A DNA stretch of 64,000 nucleotides from Maridesulfovibrio sp. (GCF_963666665.1 NZ_OY762999.1:787501-851500), one strand, 5' to 3'; positions 33,740-42,102 are shown, numbered from the stretch's first letter. A program made the numbers and translations. The notes: generated by a model from the letters alone, not told the origin.

Positions 33740-33876
33740 ACAAGACGGGCGAAGAAATTGTTCCCCTGCACTTTCTTCAACAAGTGCCCGAATATACATA
33801 TAGTCTTCATTCCTCATCATCACTCCTTTAAGTACAAAAAGGACCGGGACACCTCCAGCCCGGTCCTTTTGTATTT
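33740..33876 (+). ncRNA. candidate sigma-54-dependent small RNA, about 137 nt
   Basis: Defined by the sigma-54 promoter at 33713 and the intrinsic terminator at 33837-33875. Predicted parts: a 5' stem, CGGGC GAAGAAA (33746-33757) pairing with TTTCTTC (33772-33778) and GCCCG (33786-33790) with a 7-base bulge; an apical loop with the C-rich UUCCCCUGC; an unpaired CU-rich linker (33791-33836) carrying UUCCUC and CUCCUUU, the latter like the anti-Shine-Dalgarno end of 16S rRNA; then the terminator. Such parts are typical of RNAs that block ribosome sites. The frame spanning it (ATG 33727) lacks a ribosome site and runs through the terminator, so I do not call it a gene. Confidence 0.6.
33837..33875 (+). 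terminator. bidirectional intrinsic terminator
   Basis: Perfect 12-bp stem AAAAGGACCGGG / CCCGGTCCTTTT (33837-33848 with 33859-33870), T-rich on both sides. On the plus strand it would end the small RNA; on the minus strand it lies just after the EamA gene stop. Confidence 0.85.
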
Positions 33877-33883
33877 TTATAGT

Positions 33884-34771
33884 TTAACTCTTCTTTCCCA
33901 ATTGCTGGATCACATTTCCACCCACAATAAACAGAAGTCCCATTAGCGTTGAAGGCAGAATTTCCTCACCAAGAATAAAGTGGATCAGGATCAGCGACAG
34001 GAATGGTGACAGGAAAATAAGGTTGCTCACCCGTGATGCCTTTTCAGTCAATTTCAAGGCATTCAGCCAGAGAGCGAAAGTTATCCCCATTTCAAAGAAA
34101 CCCACATATGCAGCCGAAAGTATTGCCGGGGCATTGAACGGCGGCGGACCGGAGAAGATAAGCATGGCTCCGGCTACCAGCGGCAGTCCGAAACAGAAGT
34201 TTAAAAACAGCCCCACCAGCGGGTCGGATTTACTTTTTGTGTTCATGATCCAGTATAGCGACCAGAGTATAGTGCTGAACAAGGCTAGAAATACCCCGTA
34301 ACCATTACTGAATTGAATATTTAGCAGATTGCCGTGGGTGGAAATTACCACCACACCCAAGTAGCTGGTCAGGATTGCCAGCAGTTCGCGCATGGTCATT
34401 TTTTGGCCCAGCAGGGGGATGGAAAGCAGTGAAAGAGTGATTGCCCATGTGTAATTGAGCGGCTGGGCTTCCTGTGCGGGGAGCAGGTCGTAGGCCTTAA
34501 ACAGTACTATATAATACAGGAATGGATTGATCAGTCCGGGGAGGCCGTTTTTGAGTAACTCTTTTATACTCATGCACTTTATCTGCGCGGTTTTATTCTG
34601 TATCTTCAAAATTAAGAAAAGGGAGAAGGTGGAGAAAATAACCGCATAGAAGAGTAGTTGCAGCGGGTCCATGTAGCCTAGGGCTATTTTGAATGCCGAG
34701 GCAACTGTAGACCAAATGAGAACGGCTGAAAGTCCATAAAGGTATGCTTTTTTCTGGTTGTGCTGCTGCAT
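33884..34771 (-). CDS. EamA/DMT-family drug/metabolite transporter
   Basis: 295 residues with about ten membrane spans in two similar halves, the standard EamA layout. The first half starts AYLYGLSAVLIWSTVASAFKIAL; the second begins GYGVFLALFSTILWSLYWIMNTK and ends ILGEEILPSTLMGLLFIVGGNVI. The family exports amino acids, drugs or metabolites; the substrate cannot be told from sequence. It lies alone, between the small-RNA terminator and the divergent beta-CASP hydrolase. Confidence 0.85.
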   Translation of the reverse strand: MQQHNQKKAYLYGLSAVLIWSTVASAFKIALGYMDPLQLLFYAVIFSTFSLFLILKIQNKTAQIKCMSIKELLKNGLPGLINPFLYYIVLFKAYDLLPAQEAQPLNYTWAITLSLLSIPLLGQKMTMRELLAILTSYLGVVVISTHGNLLNIQFSNGYGVFLALFSTILWSLYWIMNTKSKSDPLVGLFLNFCFGLPLVAGAMLIFSGPPPFNAPAILSAAYVGFFEMGITFALWLNALKLTEKASRVSNLIFLSPFLSLILIHFILGEEILPSTLMGLLFIVGGNVIQQLGKKS

Positions 34772-34894
34772 TTTCTAATTGCTCCGCTGTTGCCTGAATT
34801 TGATTAATGGTGCATGTAACAGTGCATTCGAATTATCAAAAAAAGAAAAACAAGCCTAGTCGTAATAGATTCAAGTTTGGATTCGGGAGGAAAA

Positions 34895-36502
34895 ATGAAG
34901 ATTACTTTTATGGGTGCTGCTAAAACTGTCACCGGTTCCTGTTATATCATTGAGACCGAAAATACCAGATTCGCTGTTGATTGCGGTCTTCACCAGGGTA
35001 ACGCTGAAATTGAAAAACGTAACCGGGGTATTGCGGATTACGATCCGAAGAATCTTGATTTTATCCTGATTACACATGCTCATATTGATCATACCGGATT
35101 GCTTCCTGCTGCGGTGCGGGCCGGATTTAAAGGTCCCATCTACATGACCACTCCGACCCGCGATCTGCTTGATATTATGCTGCTCGATAGTGCCTACATT
35201 CAGGAAATGGAAACCGAGTGGACCAACCGTAAAAGGTTGCGCAAGGGAATGTCCCCCATTTCTCCTATCTATCAGCAGGACGATGCGCTGAAGACCGTAC
35301 CGCTCATGCGCACAGTGCAGTATGGAGCCAGTTTCGACCCCGCTGAAGATGTGACTGTAAACTTTAAGGATGCAGGACATATTCTCGGTTCCGCATTTAT
35401 TGAGTTGTGGATCAAGGAAGGCGGGGAGACTACCAAGATTGTTTTTTCCGGTGACCTTGGACACAAGGACCAGCTTATCGTCCGTAACCCCAGTATTATC
35501 GAAAAGGCTGATTACCTGCTTATGGAATCAACCTACGGGGATCGCAATCACAAGGACTCCTCCAACAGTCTTGGGGAATTGGCTGAAGCTATTAAATGGA
35601 GTTACGAACGTGGCGGCAAGGTAGTTATTCCGGCATTCGCTGTGGAACGTTCCCAGCAGCTTATCTACACCTTGCATCTGCTTTACAAAGACGGCAAGCT
35701 TCCAGCTGACATGCCTGTCTATCTGGACAGTCCTCTTGCCATCAGAGCCACCGAGATTTTTAAAAACCATCCGGAATTTTTTGATCTTGATACTAAAGAG
35801 TTGATGCATAACGGCGATGATCCCCTTTCTTTGCCAAACCTTAAATTTACCCTGACCACGGAAGAATCGCAGGCCATCAACAATACTAAAGGTCCGGCCA
35901 TTATTATTTCTGCAAGCGGCATGGCCAACGCTGGGCGTATCAAGCATCACCTGCGTCATAATATCTGGCGAAAAGATTCCAGTGTGGTATTTGTAGGTTA
36001 TCAGGGTGTGGGTACTCCGGGCCGCAAGTTGGTAAACGGCGCTGACAGCATCACCATTTTCGGAGAAAAACTGGCTGTGGAGGCGAGAATCTTCACTATT
36101 AACGGTTTTTCCGGTCACGCCGGTCAGGATGAGATGCTTGATTGGCTGAAAAACTTTGACAGTCCGGCTATGAAAGTCATATTGACCCACGGCGAGCCGA
36201 AAGGGCAGAAAGTGCTGGCCGGTCTGATCAAGCAGGAACTTGGTTACAAGGTGCATATTGCTGATTACCGGGAAGAACTCATGCTTGTGCCCGGCGGAGA
36301 AATACAGCCTGTAGCCAAGGGGATGTCTGCCAAGCCGGGAATTGACTGGGATTTTCTGCTCAAGGACTCTGAAAAACTTTTTACTGAATTCAGAAGCAGG
36401 CTCGATAAAGTGCAGGCTCAGTCCTTCCTCAGCCAGACCGAGCTGCGGGACAGGCTGCTTGAAATCAATCGTCAGGTTGTGGAACTTATTTCGGAATTGT
36501 AG
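34895..36502 (+). CDS. MBL-fold beta-CASP hydrolase (RNA-processing exonuclease-like)
   Basis: 535 residues. The metallo-beta-lactamase motif HAHIDH is at residues 61-66. Further metal motifs are in GDLGH and the beta-CASP elements PAFAVERSQQ, SASGMANAGRIKHHL and ILTHGEPKGQ, with an RNA-specificity region like the bacterial YSH1/CPSF-73 homologues. It probably binds two zinc ions and cleaves RNA in the cytoplasm. The frame reaches a TTG at 34877, but ATG 34895 has GGGAGG four bases upstream. Followed by rsmD two bases after its stop. Roughly the last 60 residues form a helical tail. Confidence 0.88.
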   Translation: MKITFMGAAKTVTGSCYIIETENTRFAVDCGLHQGNAEIEKRNRGIADYDPKNLDFILITHAHIDHTGLLPAAVRAGFKGPIYMTTPTRDLLDIMLLDSAYIQEMETEWTNRKRLRKGMSPISPIYQQDDALKTVPLMRTVQYGASFDPAEDVTVNFKDAGHILGSAFIELWIKEGGETTKIVFSGDLGHKDQLIVRNPSIIEKADYLLMESTYGDRNHKDSSNSLGELAEAIKWSYERGGKVVIPAFAVERSQQLIYTLHLLYKDGKLPADMPVYLDSPLAIRATEIFKNHPEFFDLDTKELMHNGDDPLSLPNLKFTLTTEESQAINNTKGPAIIISASGMANAGRIKHHLRHNIWRKDSSVVFVGYQGVGTPGRKLVNGADSITIFGEKLAVEARIFTINGFSGHAGQDEMLDWLKNFDSPAMKVILTHGEPKGQKVLAGLIKQELGYKVHIADYREELMLVPGGEIQPVAKGMSAKPGIDWDFLLKDSEKLFTEFRSRLDKVQAQSFLSQTELRDRLLEINRQVVELISEL

Positions 36503-36504
36503 AT

Positions 36505-37065
36505 ATGAGACTTATTAGCGGCAAATACGGCGGGCGGGTAATCAAAACCGCCAGCGGCCCCGGATACCGTCCGGCAACCTCCAAGGTTCGGCAGGCTATT
36601 TTTTCCATGCTCGAATCAAGGGGCGTGGAGTGGGACGGTCTGCGTGTTGCGGATATGTTCGCCGGGAGCGGCAGCCTTGCCATTGAGGCCTTGAGCCGTG
36701 GTGCGGAGTTCGCTCTTTTTGTGGAGAAAAACGGACGTGCCGCGAACTTGATTAGTACCAATCTTAAGGATTTGGGAGCTTCGCCCAAGGAGTACAAGGT
36801 CTTTAAGACCGACCTGTTCAAAGTACTCGGAAAAGCCCCGGATAAACCTTACGATCTTATTTTTATCGACCCTCCTTACGGATATGACCTGCTGCCCAAG
36901 GCCCTTGATGCGGCCCTTGAAAGCGGCTGGCTTTCCGAGGACGGGTTTGTGCTGGCGGAAGTTGAGGATAAAGTCGAACCACCTGAATCTGAACATGTGG
37001 GGCGCCTCGATTTGCTGGTAAACAAACTCTATGGTCAAACAAGGATTTTATTATGGCAGAAGTAA
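36505..37065 (+). CDS. rsmD: 16S rRNA (guanine-966-N2)-methyltransferase
   Basis: 186 residues of normal RsmD length. MRLISGKYGGRVIKT opens the protein, the SAM-binding glycine motif is VADMFAGSGSLAIEALSRGA (about residues 48-67), and the catalytic FIDPPYGYDLLP lies near 121-132. It methylates G966 of 16S rRNA during 30S assembly. It follows the beta-CASP gene directly and overlaps coaD by 13 bases, a pairing seen in many bacteria. Confidence 0.95.
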   Translation: MRLISGKYGGRVIKTASGPGYRPATSKVRQAIFSMLESRGVEWDGLRVADMFAGSGSLAIEALSRGAEFALFVEKNGRAANLISTNLKDLGASPKEYKVFKTDLFKVLGKAPDKPYDLIFIDPPYGYDLLPKALDAALESGWLSEDGFVLAEVEDKVEPPESEHVGRLDLLVNKLYGQTRILLWQK

Positions 37066-37553
37066 GGCCAGTAACAGCAGTATTCCCCGGAACTTTTGAC
37101 CCTTTCACCCGTGGTCATTTTTCATTGGTCATGCGTGGGATCAAGACATTTCATAAAGTCATCGTCGCCGTAGCGGGCAGCACCTCCAAGAATACAAAGT
37201 TTTCTCTTGAGGAGCGGGTGGACATGGCAAAACGCATTTTCGAACACCATCCGCAGGTGGAGGTCGATTCGTTTGACGGTTTGCTGGTACATTATGTGGA
37301 GCAAAGTCCGGCCAATGTTATCATGCGTGGATTGCGTGCGGTTTCCGATTTTGAGTACGAATTTCAGATGGCACTTATGAACCGTCGTCTGGATAATGAT
37401 ATCCAGACCGTCTTCTTGATGACCGACTACAAGTGGATGTATCTCAGTTCTACAATCATTAAGGATGTGGCTGTGAACGGCGGGGATATTAAAGGTCTTG
37501 TGCCGCGTCAGATTTATGATGAAGTCATCGAAAGGCTTGTTTCCGGAAAATAG
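37053..37553 (+). CDS. coaD: phosphopantetheine adenylyltransferase
   Basis: 166 residues. The nucleotidyltransferase motif GTFDPFTRGH is at 13-22 (the HxGH position reads TRGH), with ALMNRRLDNDIQTVFL and the SSTIIKDVAVNGGDI segment near the end. It joins ATP and 4'-phosphopantetheine to dephospho-CoA in coenzyme A synthesis. The gene overlaps the end of rsmD and is followed with no gap by miaA. Confidence 0.95.
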   Translation: MAEVRPVTAVFPGTFDPFTRGHFSLVMRGIKTFHKVIVAVAGSTSKNTKFSLEERVDMAKRIFEHHPQVEVDSFDGLLVHYVEQSPANVIMRGLRAVSDFEYEFQMALMNRRLDNDIQTVFLMTDYKWMYLSSTIIKDVAVNGGDIKGLVPRQIYDEVIERLVSGK

Positions 37554-38474
37554 ATGATGGAAAAGCGCAGACCAGTTGTTTGTATTCTCGGTCCCACAGG
37601 GGCCGGGAAGACAGCCACTTCTCTCGGTATGGCCCGGAAATTCCCGGTGCGGGTAATCAATTTTGATTCCCGGCAGGTTTATACTGATTTTCCGGTAATT
37701 ACCGCCCAGCCCAGCCCGGATGAAATGGCCGTTTGTCCGCATGAACTTTACGGATTCCTGCCGACCACTGAAACCATTAACGCATCGGGTTTTGTTGATC
37801 TCGCCAAGGAGCGCATTGATGCTTCCGGAGCTGGAGAGCTTCCGGTATTGGTCGGTGGAACGGGCATGTATCTGCAAAGCTTGATTTCCGGTCTTGCGCC
37901 TATTCCGGACATTCCGGACGAAATTCGGGAACGTATTCGCAAGCGTGCAGAAGAAGAGGGCGGTCCGGCTATTTATGCCGAACTGGAAAAGGTTGATCCG
38001 GAGTATTGCGAGCGCACCCATCCCAACAACCGCCAGCGAAATGCCCGTGCTCTTGAAGTTTATGAGGCCACCGGCAAGAATTTTACTTGGTGGCATAATC
38101 GTGAAGTACCGCCTTCTCCTTATAATTTTTTGAAGATCGGCATTAAGGTCGATCTTGATGAATTGACCCCGCTGCTTAAGTTGCGCATTGAAAATATGCT
38201 TGAGGCCGGGGCAGTGGAAGAGGCCCGTAAGGCATGGGAAAAGTGCCCAGATGAAAATGCGCCCGGTTGGACCGGGATCGGTTGCATTGAGTTGATGCGT
38301 TACATCAAGGGCGAAATCGACATGGATGAGACCATCCGGTTATGGGCCAAGAATACTCGTGCCTATGCCAAGCGGCAGCTGACTTGGTTCAAACGCGAGA
38401 AGGATATTCACTGGTTTGCGCCTCACGATCATGACAAGGCTGTTAAATTTGTAGAGCAGTGGCTTGCGGATTGA
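37554..38474 (+). CDS. miaA: tRNA dimethylallyltransferase
   Basis: 306 residues. The P-loop GPTGAGKT is at 13-20, NFDSRQVYTDF at about 37-47, VGGTGMYLQSL near 99-109, and NRQRNARALEVYEATG around 160. The end YAKRQLTWFKREKDIHWF is the family signature. It adds the dimethylallyl group to A37 of tRNAs that read UNN codons. Two ATGs stand together (37554, 37557). A copy of the dispersed repeat follows at 38509. Confidence 0.96.
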   Translation: MMEKRRPVVCILGPTGAGKTATSLGMARKFPVRVINFDSRQVYTDFPVITAQPSPDEMAVCPHELYGFLPTTETINASGFVDLAKERIDASGAGELPVLVGGTGMYLQSLISGLAPIPDIPDEIRERIRKRAEEEGGPAIYAELEKVDPEYCERTHPNNRQRNARALEVYEATGKNFTWWHNREVPPSPYNFLKIGIKVDLDELTPLLKLRIENMLEAGAVEEARKAWEKCPDENAPGWTGIGCIELMRYIKGEIDMDETIRLWAKNTRAYAKRQLTWFKREKDIHWFAPHDHDKAVKFVEQWLAD

Positions 38475-38508
38475 GTCCGGGAAGGGTAAGAACTTTTAAG
38501 AGTTTTTT

Positions 38509-38575
38509 GCCTCCGGCGGCTTAAACCCTTTTGCAAAAGGGTTTAAGAATCCCAAAACCTTTTGTTAGTTTTGTT
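38509..38575 (+). repeat. dispersed palindromic repeat, copy C
   Basis: GCCTCCGGCGGC, then the 43-base core (38520-38562) identical in reverse complement to 6891-6933, with a palindrome centred on TTTTGCAAAA and the right flank AATCCCAAAACCTTTTG. It lies just after miaA. It occupies most of the 154-base gap before the next gene. Confidence 0.75.
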
Positions 38576-38628
38576 TTGGGATAGATTGGAGAAGTGTGCG
38601 TATTTGAAATTATAATGGTGGAAAACCA

Positions 38629-39678
38629 ATGAAAATATATACTTTTCTTGTTTTATTTGTCCTGTTGTTTACAGCTTCTTTTGCTTGTGCTCAGGGGCAA
38701 GCTGCAGACAACGGTGACGGTTATGGCGGTTTGATCGAGAAATACGACGGAACCCTTATTAACTGGGGAAGTGGATTTCTTTCCGCTTCTTCGTCTATCA
38801 AGTTGCTGCCGGGCAGTATTGATCCTGTACGCAGCAAGGCTCTCGCCGTGCGGCAGGGTGGGGTAGAGTCACGCAAGGGGCTGCTGGATATGGTTCTTTC
38901 TTTGCCGCTGGACAGCCGCCGCAAGGTCTCTTCCATTATCAAGGATGATCTTAAGTCTTTGAATTCTCTACGCGGTTACGTGCAGAATTCATTGCTTGAT
39001 ACGGCGGTTGATGCAAACGGGATAGTGGTCGTAACTTCTTCCCTCAACCTGCGTAACGGCCTTTCCTCTATTATTATTCCACCGACCATTTCTTTTCAGA
39101 CCGGTATTCCACCGACCATTTCCGGTGATCGCGGTGAGACTGGAGCTGAATTGCAAGCTCTGGAAAGCGAAGAAAACGGTTATATTGACAGCTCCGTTTA
39201 CAGTGGCATTTTAGTCGATGCCCGGGGCCTTGATTGTAATCCGGTACTGCTTCCCCTTATTTATGACGGCCGGGGAGTGGGGGTGTACGGTCCTTTTGCG
39301 GTCAGCAGGGAGACTGTGCTCAAGCGTGGTATTGTTACTTATATGACTGATGATAAATCTGAAAATTTGCGTTCTCGGATTGGAAATTTTCCTTTGAAAG
39401 TTAAGGCTGTGAATACCCACGGGGCTTCAAGGAGTAATCTGATTCTTTCACTTGATGATGCGGTTAAGGTTAGAGCTGTGCTTAAGCGTAAGATTGTGAG
39501 CGAGAATTGTTCAGTTGTTATTCTTGTAGATAAGCCTTCCGGGGCTGTTAAAAAAGATGAATCCGTAGATTCTGCAGATGAAGAACTGCCGCAGGATGCT
39601 AGTGCGGTTACTGATGATAGTGAGATTCAGGAAGAATCTCTTGATGCACATCCTGCAGAACAGAATCAACAGCGATAA
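38629..39678 (+). CDS. exported protein, LPP20/FlgP-like
   Basis: 349 residues with a signal peptide (cleavage near ACA-QG, about 22). Two blocks look like the LPP20/FlgP type: YDGTLINWGSGFLSA followed by SKALAVRQGGVESRKGLLDM (about 35-90), and SGILVDARGLDCNPVLLPLIYDGRG-VYGP near 190-225. A short peptide, IPPTIS, occurs twice (about residues 150 and 160) from an 17-18-base DNA repeat. The C-terminal 50 residues are acidic and low in complexity. Function unknown; LPP20/FlgP relatives are envelope or flagellar-associated proteins. It is paired with the next gene 17 bases away. Confidence 0.55.
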   Translation: MKIYTFLVLFVLLFTASFACAQGQAADNGDGYGGLIEKYDGTLINWGSGFLSASSSIKLLPGSIDPVRSKALAVRQGGVESRKGLLDMVLSLPLDSRRKVSSIIKDDLKSLNSLRGYVQNSLLDTAVDANGIVVVTSSLNLRNGLSSIIIPPTISFQTGIPPTISGDRGETGAELQALESEENGYIDSSVYSGILVDARGLDCNPVLLPLIYDGRGVGVYGPFAVSRETVLKRGIVTYMTDDKSENLRSRIGNFPLKVKAVNTHGASRSNLILSLDDAVKVRAVLKRKIVSENCSVVILVDKPSGAVKKDESVDSADEELPQDASAVTDDSEIQEESLDAHPAEQNQQR

Positions 39679-39695
39679 ATTACCGGAGCGATAAG

Positions 39696-40652
39696 TTGAA
39701 TTTTTCAGATAAGATAAAGCCGTTTGTTTTGACAGCCTGCGTTGCGGTGCTGCTGTTTTCTGCTCTGCCTGCTTACGCAGTTAAAGTTCAGATTTTCAAG
39801 CCTGTTGATCCTGAAAAGGAAGTTTCCCAGCGGGTTCTGCGTCAGGAAGCAGTCACTGAAGCTTTTGCTCAAGCTCTGTTTGCCGAAGCTTCACGCATGC
39901 TTCCCGGAACCTTGTCCGCAGAAAGGACAGAGGCGGTCAAGAAGGCTTTCGGCAGTTATTATGAAGAGTACATCAACGGCTATAAGGATATGAACGTTAA
40001 AATGAGCGAAGACGGAGTTTCCGTTTCTATTGACGTTAGTGTTAACCGTAAGTCTTTGCGTGCTGCGATGAAAAAAATGGGTCTCTTTTCATCTTCCGTA
40101 GTTCCTGTTCAGATTGATGTTTCCAATGAAAAATTTACTCTCAATGAAGAGGGGCAGCTGGAACAGAATGAGAAGATCAATGAGTTGATTGTTCTTTACG
40201 GGCTGAGCAATGCGACTGTGGCTGACAGTAATAAGACTGCCTCGGTCCTTTCCGTGCGGCATGCATCCAAGAATCGTTGGACCGGTGACCTGCAGTCTTC
40301 CGGTGGAAAATGGTTTGCTTCCGGAAGCAGCATGGAAAGGGTCTGGCGTGAACTCTGGGGTAAGTATTACGGTTCTGAAAACATTGAAGCCCTCATGAAT
40401 CCCAAGGCTGTTCTGGTTGTCAGCGGCTGGTTTAATCCAGAAGGAGTACGTGAATTCGGGCGTAAGCTTAAGTCATGGGATTCCGCAGTTCAGGAAGTGG
40501 AGTTACTTGATGTTGAAATGCAGCCCACCGCTGTTTCTGCAAGCTGGTCCCTTGAAGTTTCCGACCAGTGGGTGCTGCGAGGGTATTTAAACGACTACCT
40601 GCCTCCCCGCGGGCTTACTTTCAGTCTGGAGGGACTCGAGGAGGCAAAATAA
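39696..40652 (+). CDS. exported protein of unknown function, DUF2066-like
   Basis: 318 residues. A signal peptide (to AYA, about residue 28) precedes a region like DUF2066 proteins: SQRVLRQEAVTEAFAQAL and a VSIDVSVNRKSLRAAMKKMGLF segment typical of envelope proteins that carry a FlgT-like N-terminal part. TTG at 39696 is the start, with GGAG eight bases upstream and no nearby ATG. It follows the LPP20/FlgP-like gene and precedes pgsA by 12 bases. I do not know its role; a periplasmic partner of the preceding protein is a guess from position. Confidence 0.5.
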   Translation: MNFSDKIKPFVLTACVAVLLFSALPAYAVKVQIFKPVDPEKEVSQRVLRQEAVTEAFAQALFAEASRMLPGTLSAERTEAVKKAFGSYYEEYINGYKDMNVKMSEDGVSVSIDVSVNRKSLRAAMKKMGLFSSSVVPVQIDVSNEKFTLNEEGQLEQNEKINELIVLYGLSNATVADSNKTASVLSVRHASKNRWTGDLQSSGGKWFASGSSMERVWRELWGKYYGSENIEALMNPKAVLVVSGWFNPEGVREFGRKLKSWDSAVQEVELLDVEMQPTAVSASWSLEVSDQWVLRGYLNDYLPPRGLTFSLEGLEEAK

Positions 40653-40664
40653 AAAGGAAGGATC

Positions 40665-41240
40665 GTGCAGAGCCGAAAAATCTGGACCATACCCAATCTG
40701 ATCACTATTTTCAGGATATTGCTTACTCCGGGGTTTGTTATTACTTACCTTGACGGCAATTTTCTTGCTGCTTGGCTGCTGTTCATGGTGGCCGGGATTT
40801 CAGATGGGCTGGACGGTTTTCTGGCTCGGGTCATGAAACAGCGCACTGAATTCGGGGCCATGATTGATCCCCTGGCTGATAAAATTCTGCTGGTAACTTC
40901 CTTTATCTGCCTTTCTGCTCAAGAATTTGTCCCTGTCTGGCTGACCGTACTTGCTGTCTCCCGTGACCTGATCATTGTCGGGGGACTTTTCCTGCTGAAA
41001 TTTTACGGTGTAGAAGTGGAAAAGAGGATTCAGCCTCTTTGGTCCAGCAAAATAACTACAGCGTTGCAACTTTTGGTCGTTTTCAGTGTCTTGACCGGAC
41101 TTGCTTTCGGATTGGATGTGGGGTTCCTGCATCCTGAAGTAGAGATTATTACTGCTGTTTTTACTTTTATTTCCGGAGCGATATATCTTAGGCGCGGGCT
41201 GGGTATGTTTGCTGAGGCTCTTGATAACGGGATAAAATAA
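40665..41240 (+). CDS. pgsA: CDP-diacylglycerol-glycerol-3-phosphate 3-phosphatidyltransferase
   Basis: 191 residues with about four to six membrane spans. The CDP-alcohol phosphotransferase motif is complete: D50-G51, A54-R55, G64, D68 and D72. IPNLITIFRILLTPGF near the start and the VWLTVLAVSRDLIIV stretch are typical of PgsA, the enzyme for the committed step to phosphatidylglycerol. GTG at 40665 with GGAAGGA upstream. A related CDP-alcohol transferase with another acceptor is possible. Confidence 0.85.
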   Translation: MQSRKIWTIPNLITIFRILLTPGFVITYLDGNFLAAWLLFMVAGISDGLDGFLARVMKQRTEFGAMIDPLADKILLVTSFICLSAQEFVPVWLTVLAVSRDLIIVGGLFLLKFYGVEVEKRIQPLWSSKITTALQLLVVFSVLTGLAFGLDVGFLHPEVEIITAVFTFISGAIYLRRGLGMFAEALDNGIK

Positions 41241-41241
41241 A

Positions 41242-41288
41242 ACCCCGGCTCGCAGAGCAAACCGGGGTGTTGCAGGCGGGGCCTGCAA
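41242..41288 (-). terminator. terminator region between pgsA and tatA
   Basis: Two adjacent hairpins: ACCCCGG / CCGGGGT (41242-41248 with 41262-41268) and TTGCAGGC / GCCTGCAA (41270-41277 with 41281-41288). The first is followed on the minus strand by T-rich sequence, so it best serves tatA; pgsA reads into it from the other side. Confidence 0.7.
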
Positions 41289-41312
41289 AATAAATCAAGC
41301 TGGCAGCAAAGA

Positions 41313-41498
41313 CTAAGCGTCTTTGTTCTTATCTTTTGACGGTGTTACGTCAATTTCTTCAGATTCGCTGCTTGCCTTTTTAAAATTCTGAATTGCACGG
41401 CCAAGACCGCTACCCACTTCGGGAAGTTTTTTAGCTCCGAAAATCAGGATGATAATACCCAAAATTAAAAGAATTTCTGTTATTCCTAAACCGAACAT
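41313..41498 (-). CDS. tatA: twin-arginine translocase subunit TatA
   Basis: 61 residues, short but usual for TatA/TatE. An N-terminal span (ITEILLILGIIILIFG) with the conserved FGAKKLPEVGSGLGRAIQNFKK hinge and amphipathic helix, then an acidic/lysine tail. It oligomerises to form the pore of the Tat system, which exports folded proteins such as periplasmic hydrogenases and formate dehydrogenases. No tatB or tatC is adjacent. It is convergent with pgsA. Confidence 0.92.
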   Translation of the reverse strand: MFGLGITEILLILGIIILIFGAKKLPEVGSGLGRAIQNFKKASSESEEIDVTPSKDKNKDA

Positions 41499-41695
41499 TT
41501 TTATCCTCCAATGCTAGACGGTAGTGAACTTTTACACGTGCCTCGCTCTTTGGTCAAGAATGACTTCTTATCTCGGAACGACACGGAAAAATTTATGTTT
41601 TTTGATCTTTACAAAGCCGCAATGCGTACATACTTCAAACGTTGAATGTTTAACAGTTTCAGGCCGCTGGCCGTGTTGTCCCGGAGGGATGTTTT

Positions 41696-42064
41696 TTGGC
41701 TAAGGTAACCAAGATGCCGGGCCGTATGTGCCGGTTCTATCTAAATGGAAGGTGTCTTTACGAAGAGATGCTTAATCCCGGGTATAATCGTGAATGGCGG
41801 TGCCGGGTTCTTAAGGATCTGGAAGGGAAGTATGATAAACTCCTTTTGCAGGCCGATAATTTTCATTTGGACGAGCAGGCCTTTCGTGACCTTTGGGAAC
41901 AAAGAATAGAAGAACACTTGAAATCCACAGTTGTGTGTCGCAAGATGGTTCCGCGAGACGAAGAGGGCTTTCCCTTCTGCGCAGCGCTGCATGAAGAAGT
42001 TTGTCTTTTTGAGCAGCCTGAATGTGAGGGCGTTTGCAGCCGTTTCGAACCGCATAAGAAATAA
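41696..42064 (+). CDS. cysteine-rich protein of unknown function
   Basis: Not recognised. 122 residues with eight or more cysteines in two groups: RMCRFYLNGRC and WRCRVL at the N-terminus, then VVCRK, FPFCAALHEEVCLF and PECEGVCSRF at the C-terminus. The spacing suggests binding of a metal (zinc or an iron-sulfur cluster), which is inference. TTG at 41696 is chosen because GGAGGG lies seven bases upstream; the ATG at 41690 is out of frame. No signal peptide. It is followed 38 bases later by another unrecognised gene in the same direction. Confidence 0.6.
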   Translation: MAKVTKMPGRMCRFYLNGRCLYEEMLNPGYNREWRCRVLKDLEGKYDKLLLQADNFHLDEQAFRDLWEQRIEEHLKSTVVCRKMVPRDEEGFPFCAALHEEVCLFEQPECEGVCSRFEPHKK

Positions 42065-42102
42065 AATTTCAGAGAATAATTGGGTCTAAAAGGAGTTCTA
42101 CC

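Noticed and set aside
33483..33743. 86-codon minus-strand frame over the TGTGCA array
   Set aside because: Composition driven by the repeats; no ribosome site; low-complexity product.
33725..33946. 73-codon plus-strand frame across the small-RNA region
   Set aside because: Starts inside the sigma-54 promoter, has no ribosome site, and passes through the terminator and into the EamA gene.
41578..41696. Minus-strand frame reading FEVCTHCGFVKIKKHKFFRV before a stop, zinc-ribbon-like
   Set aside because: Only one CxxC, and no ATG, GTG or TTG start between the upstream in-frame stop and the cysteines; probably chance.
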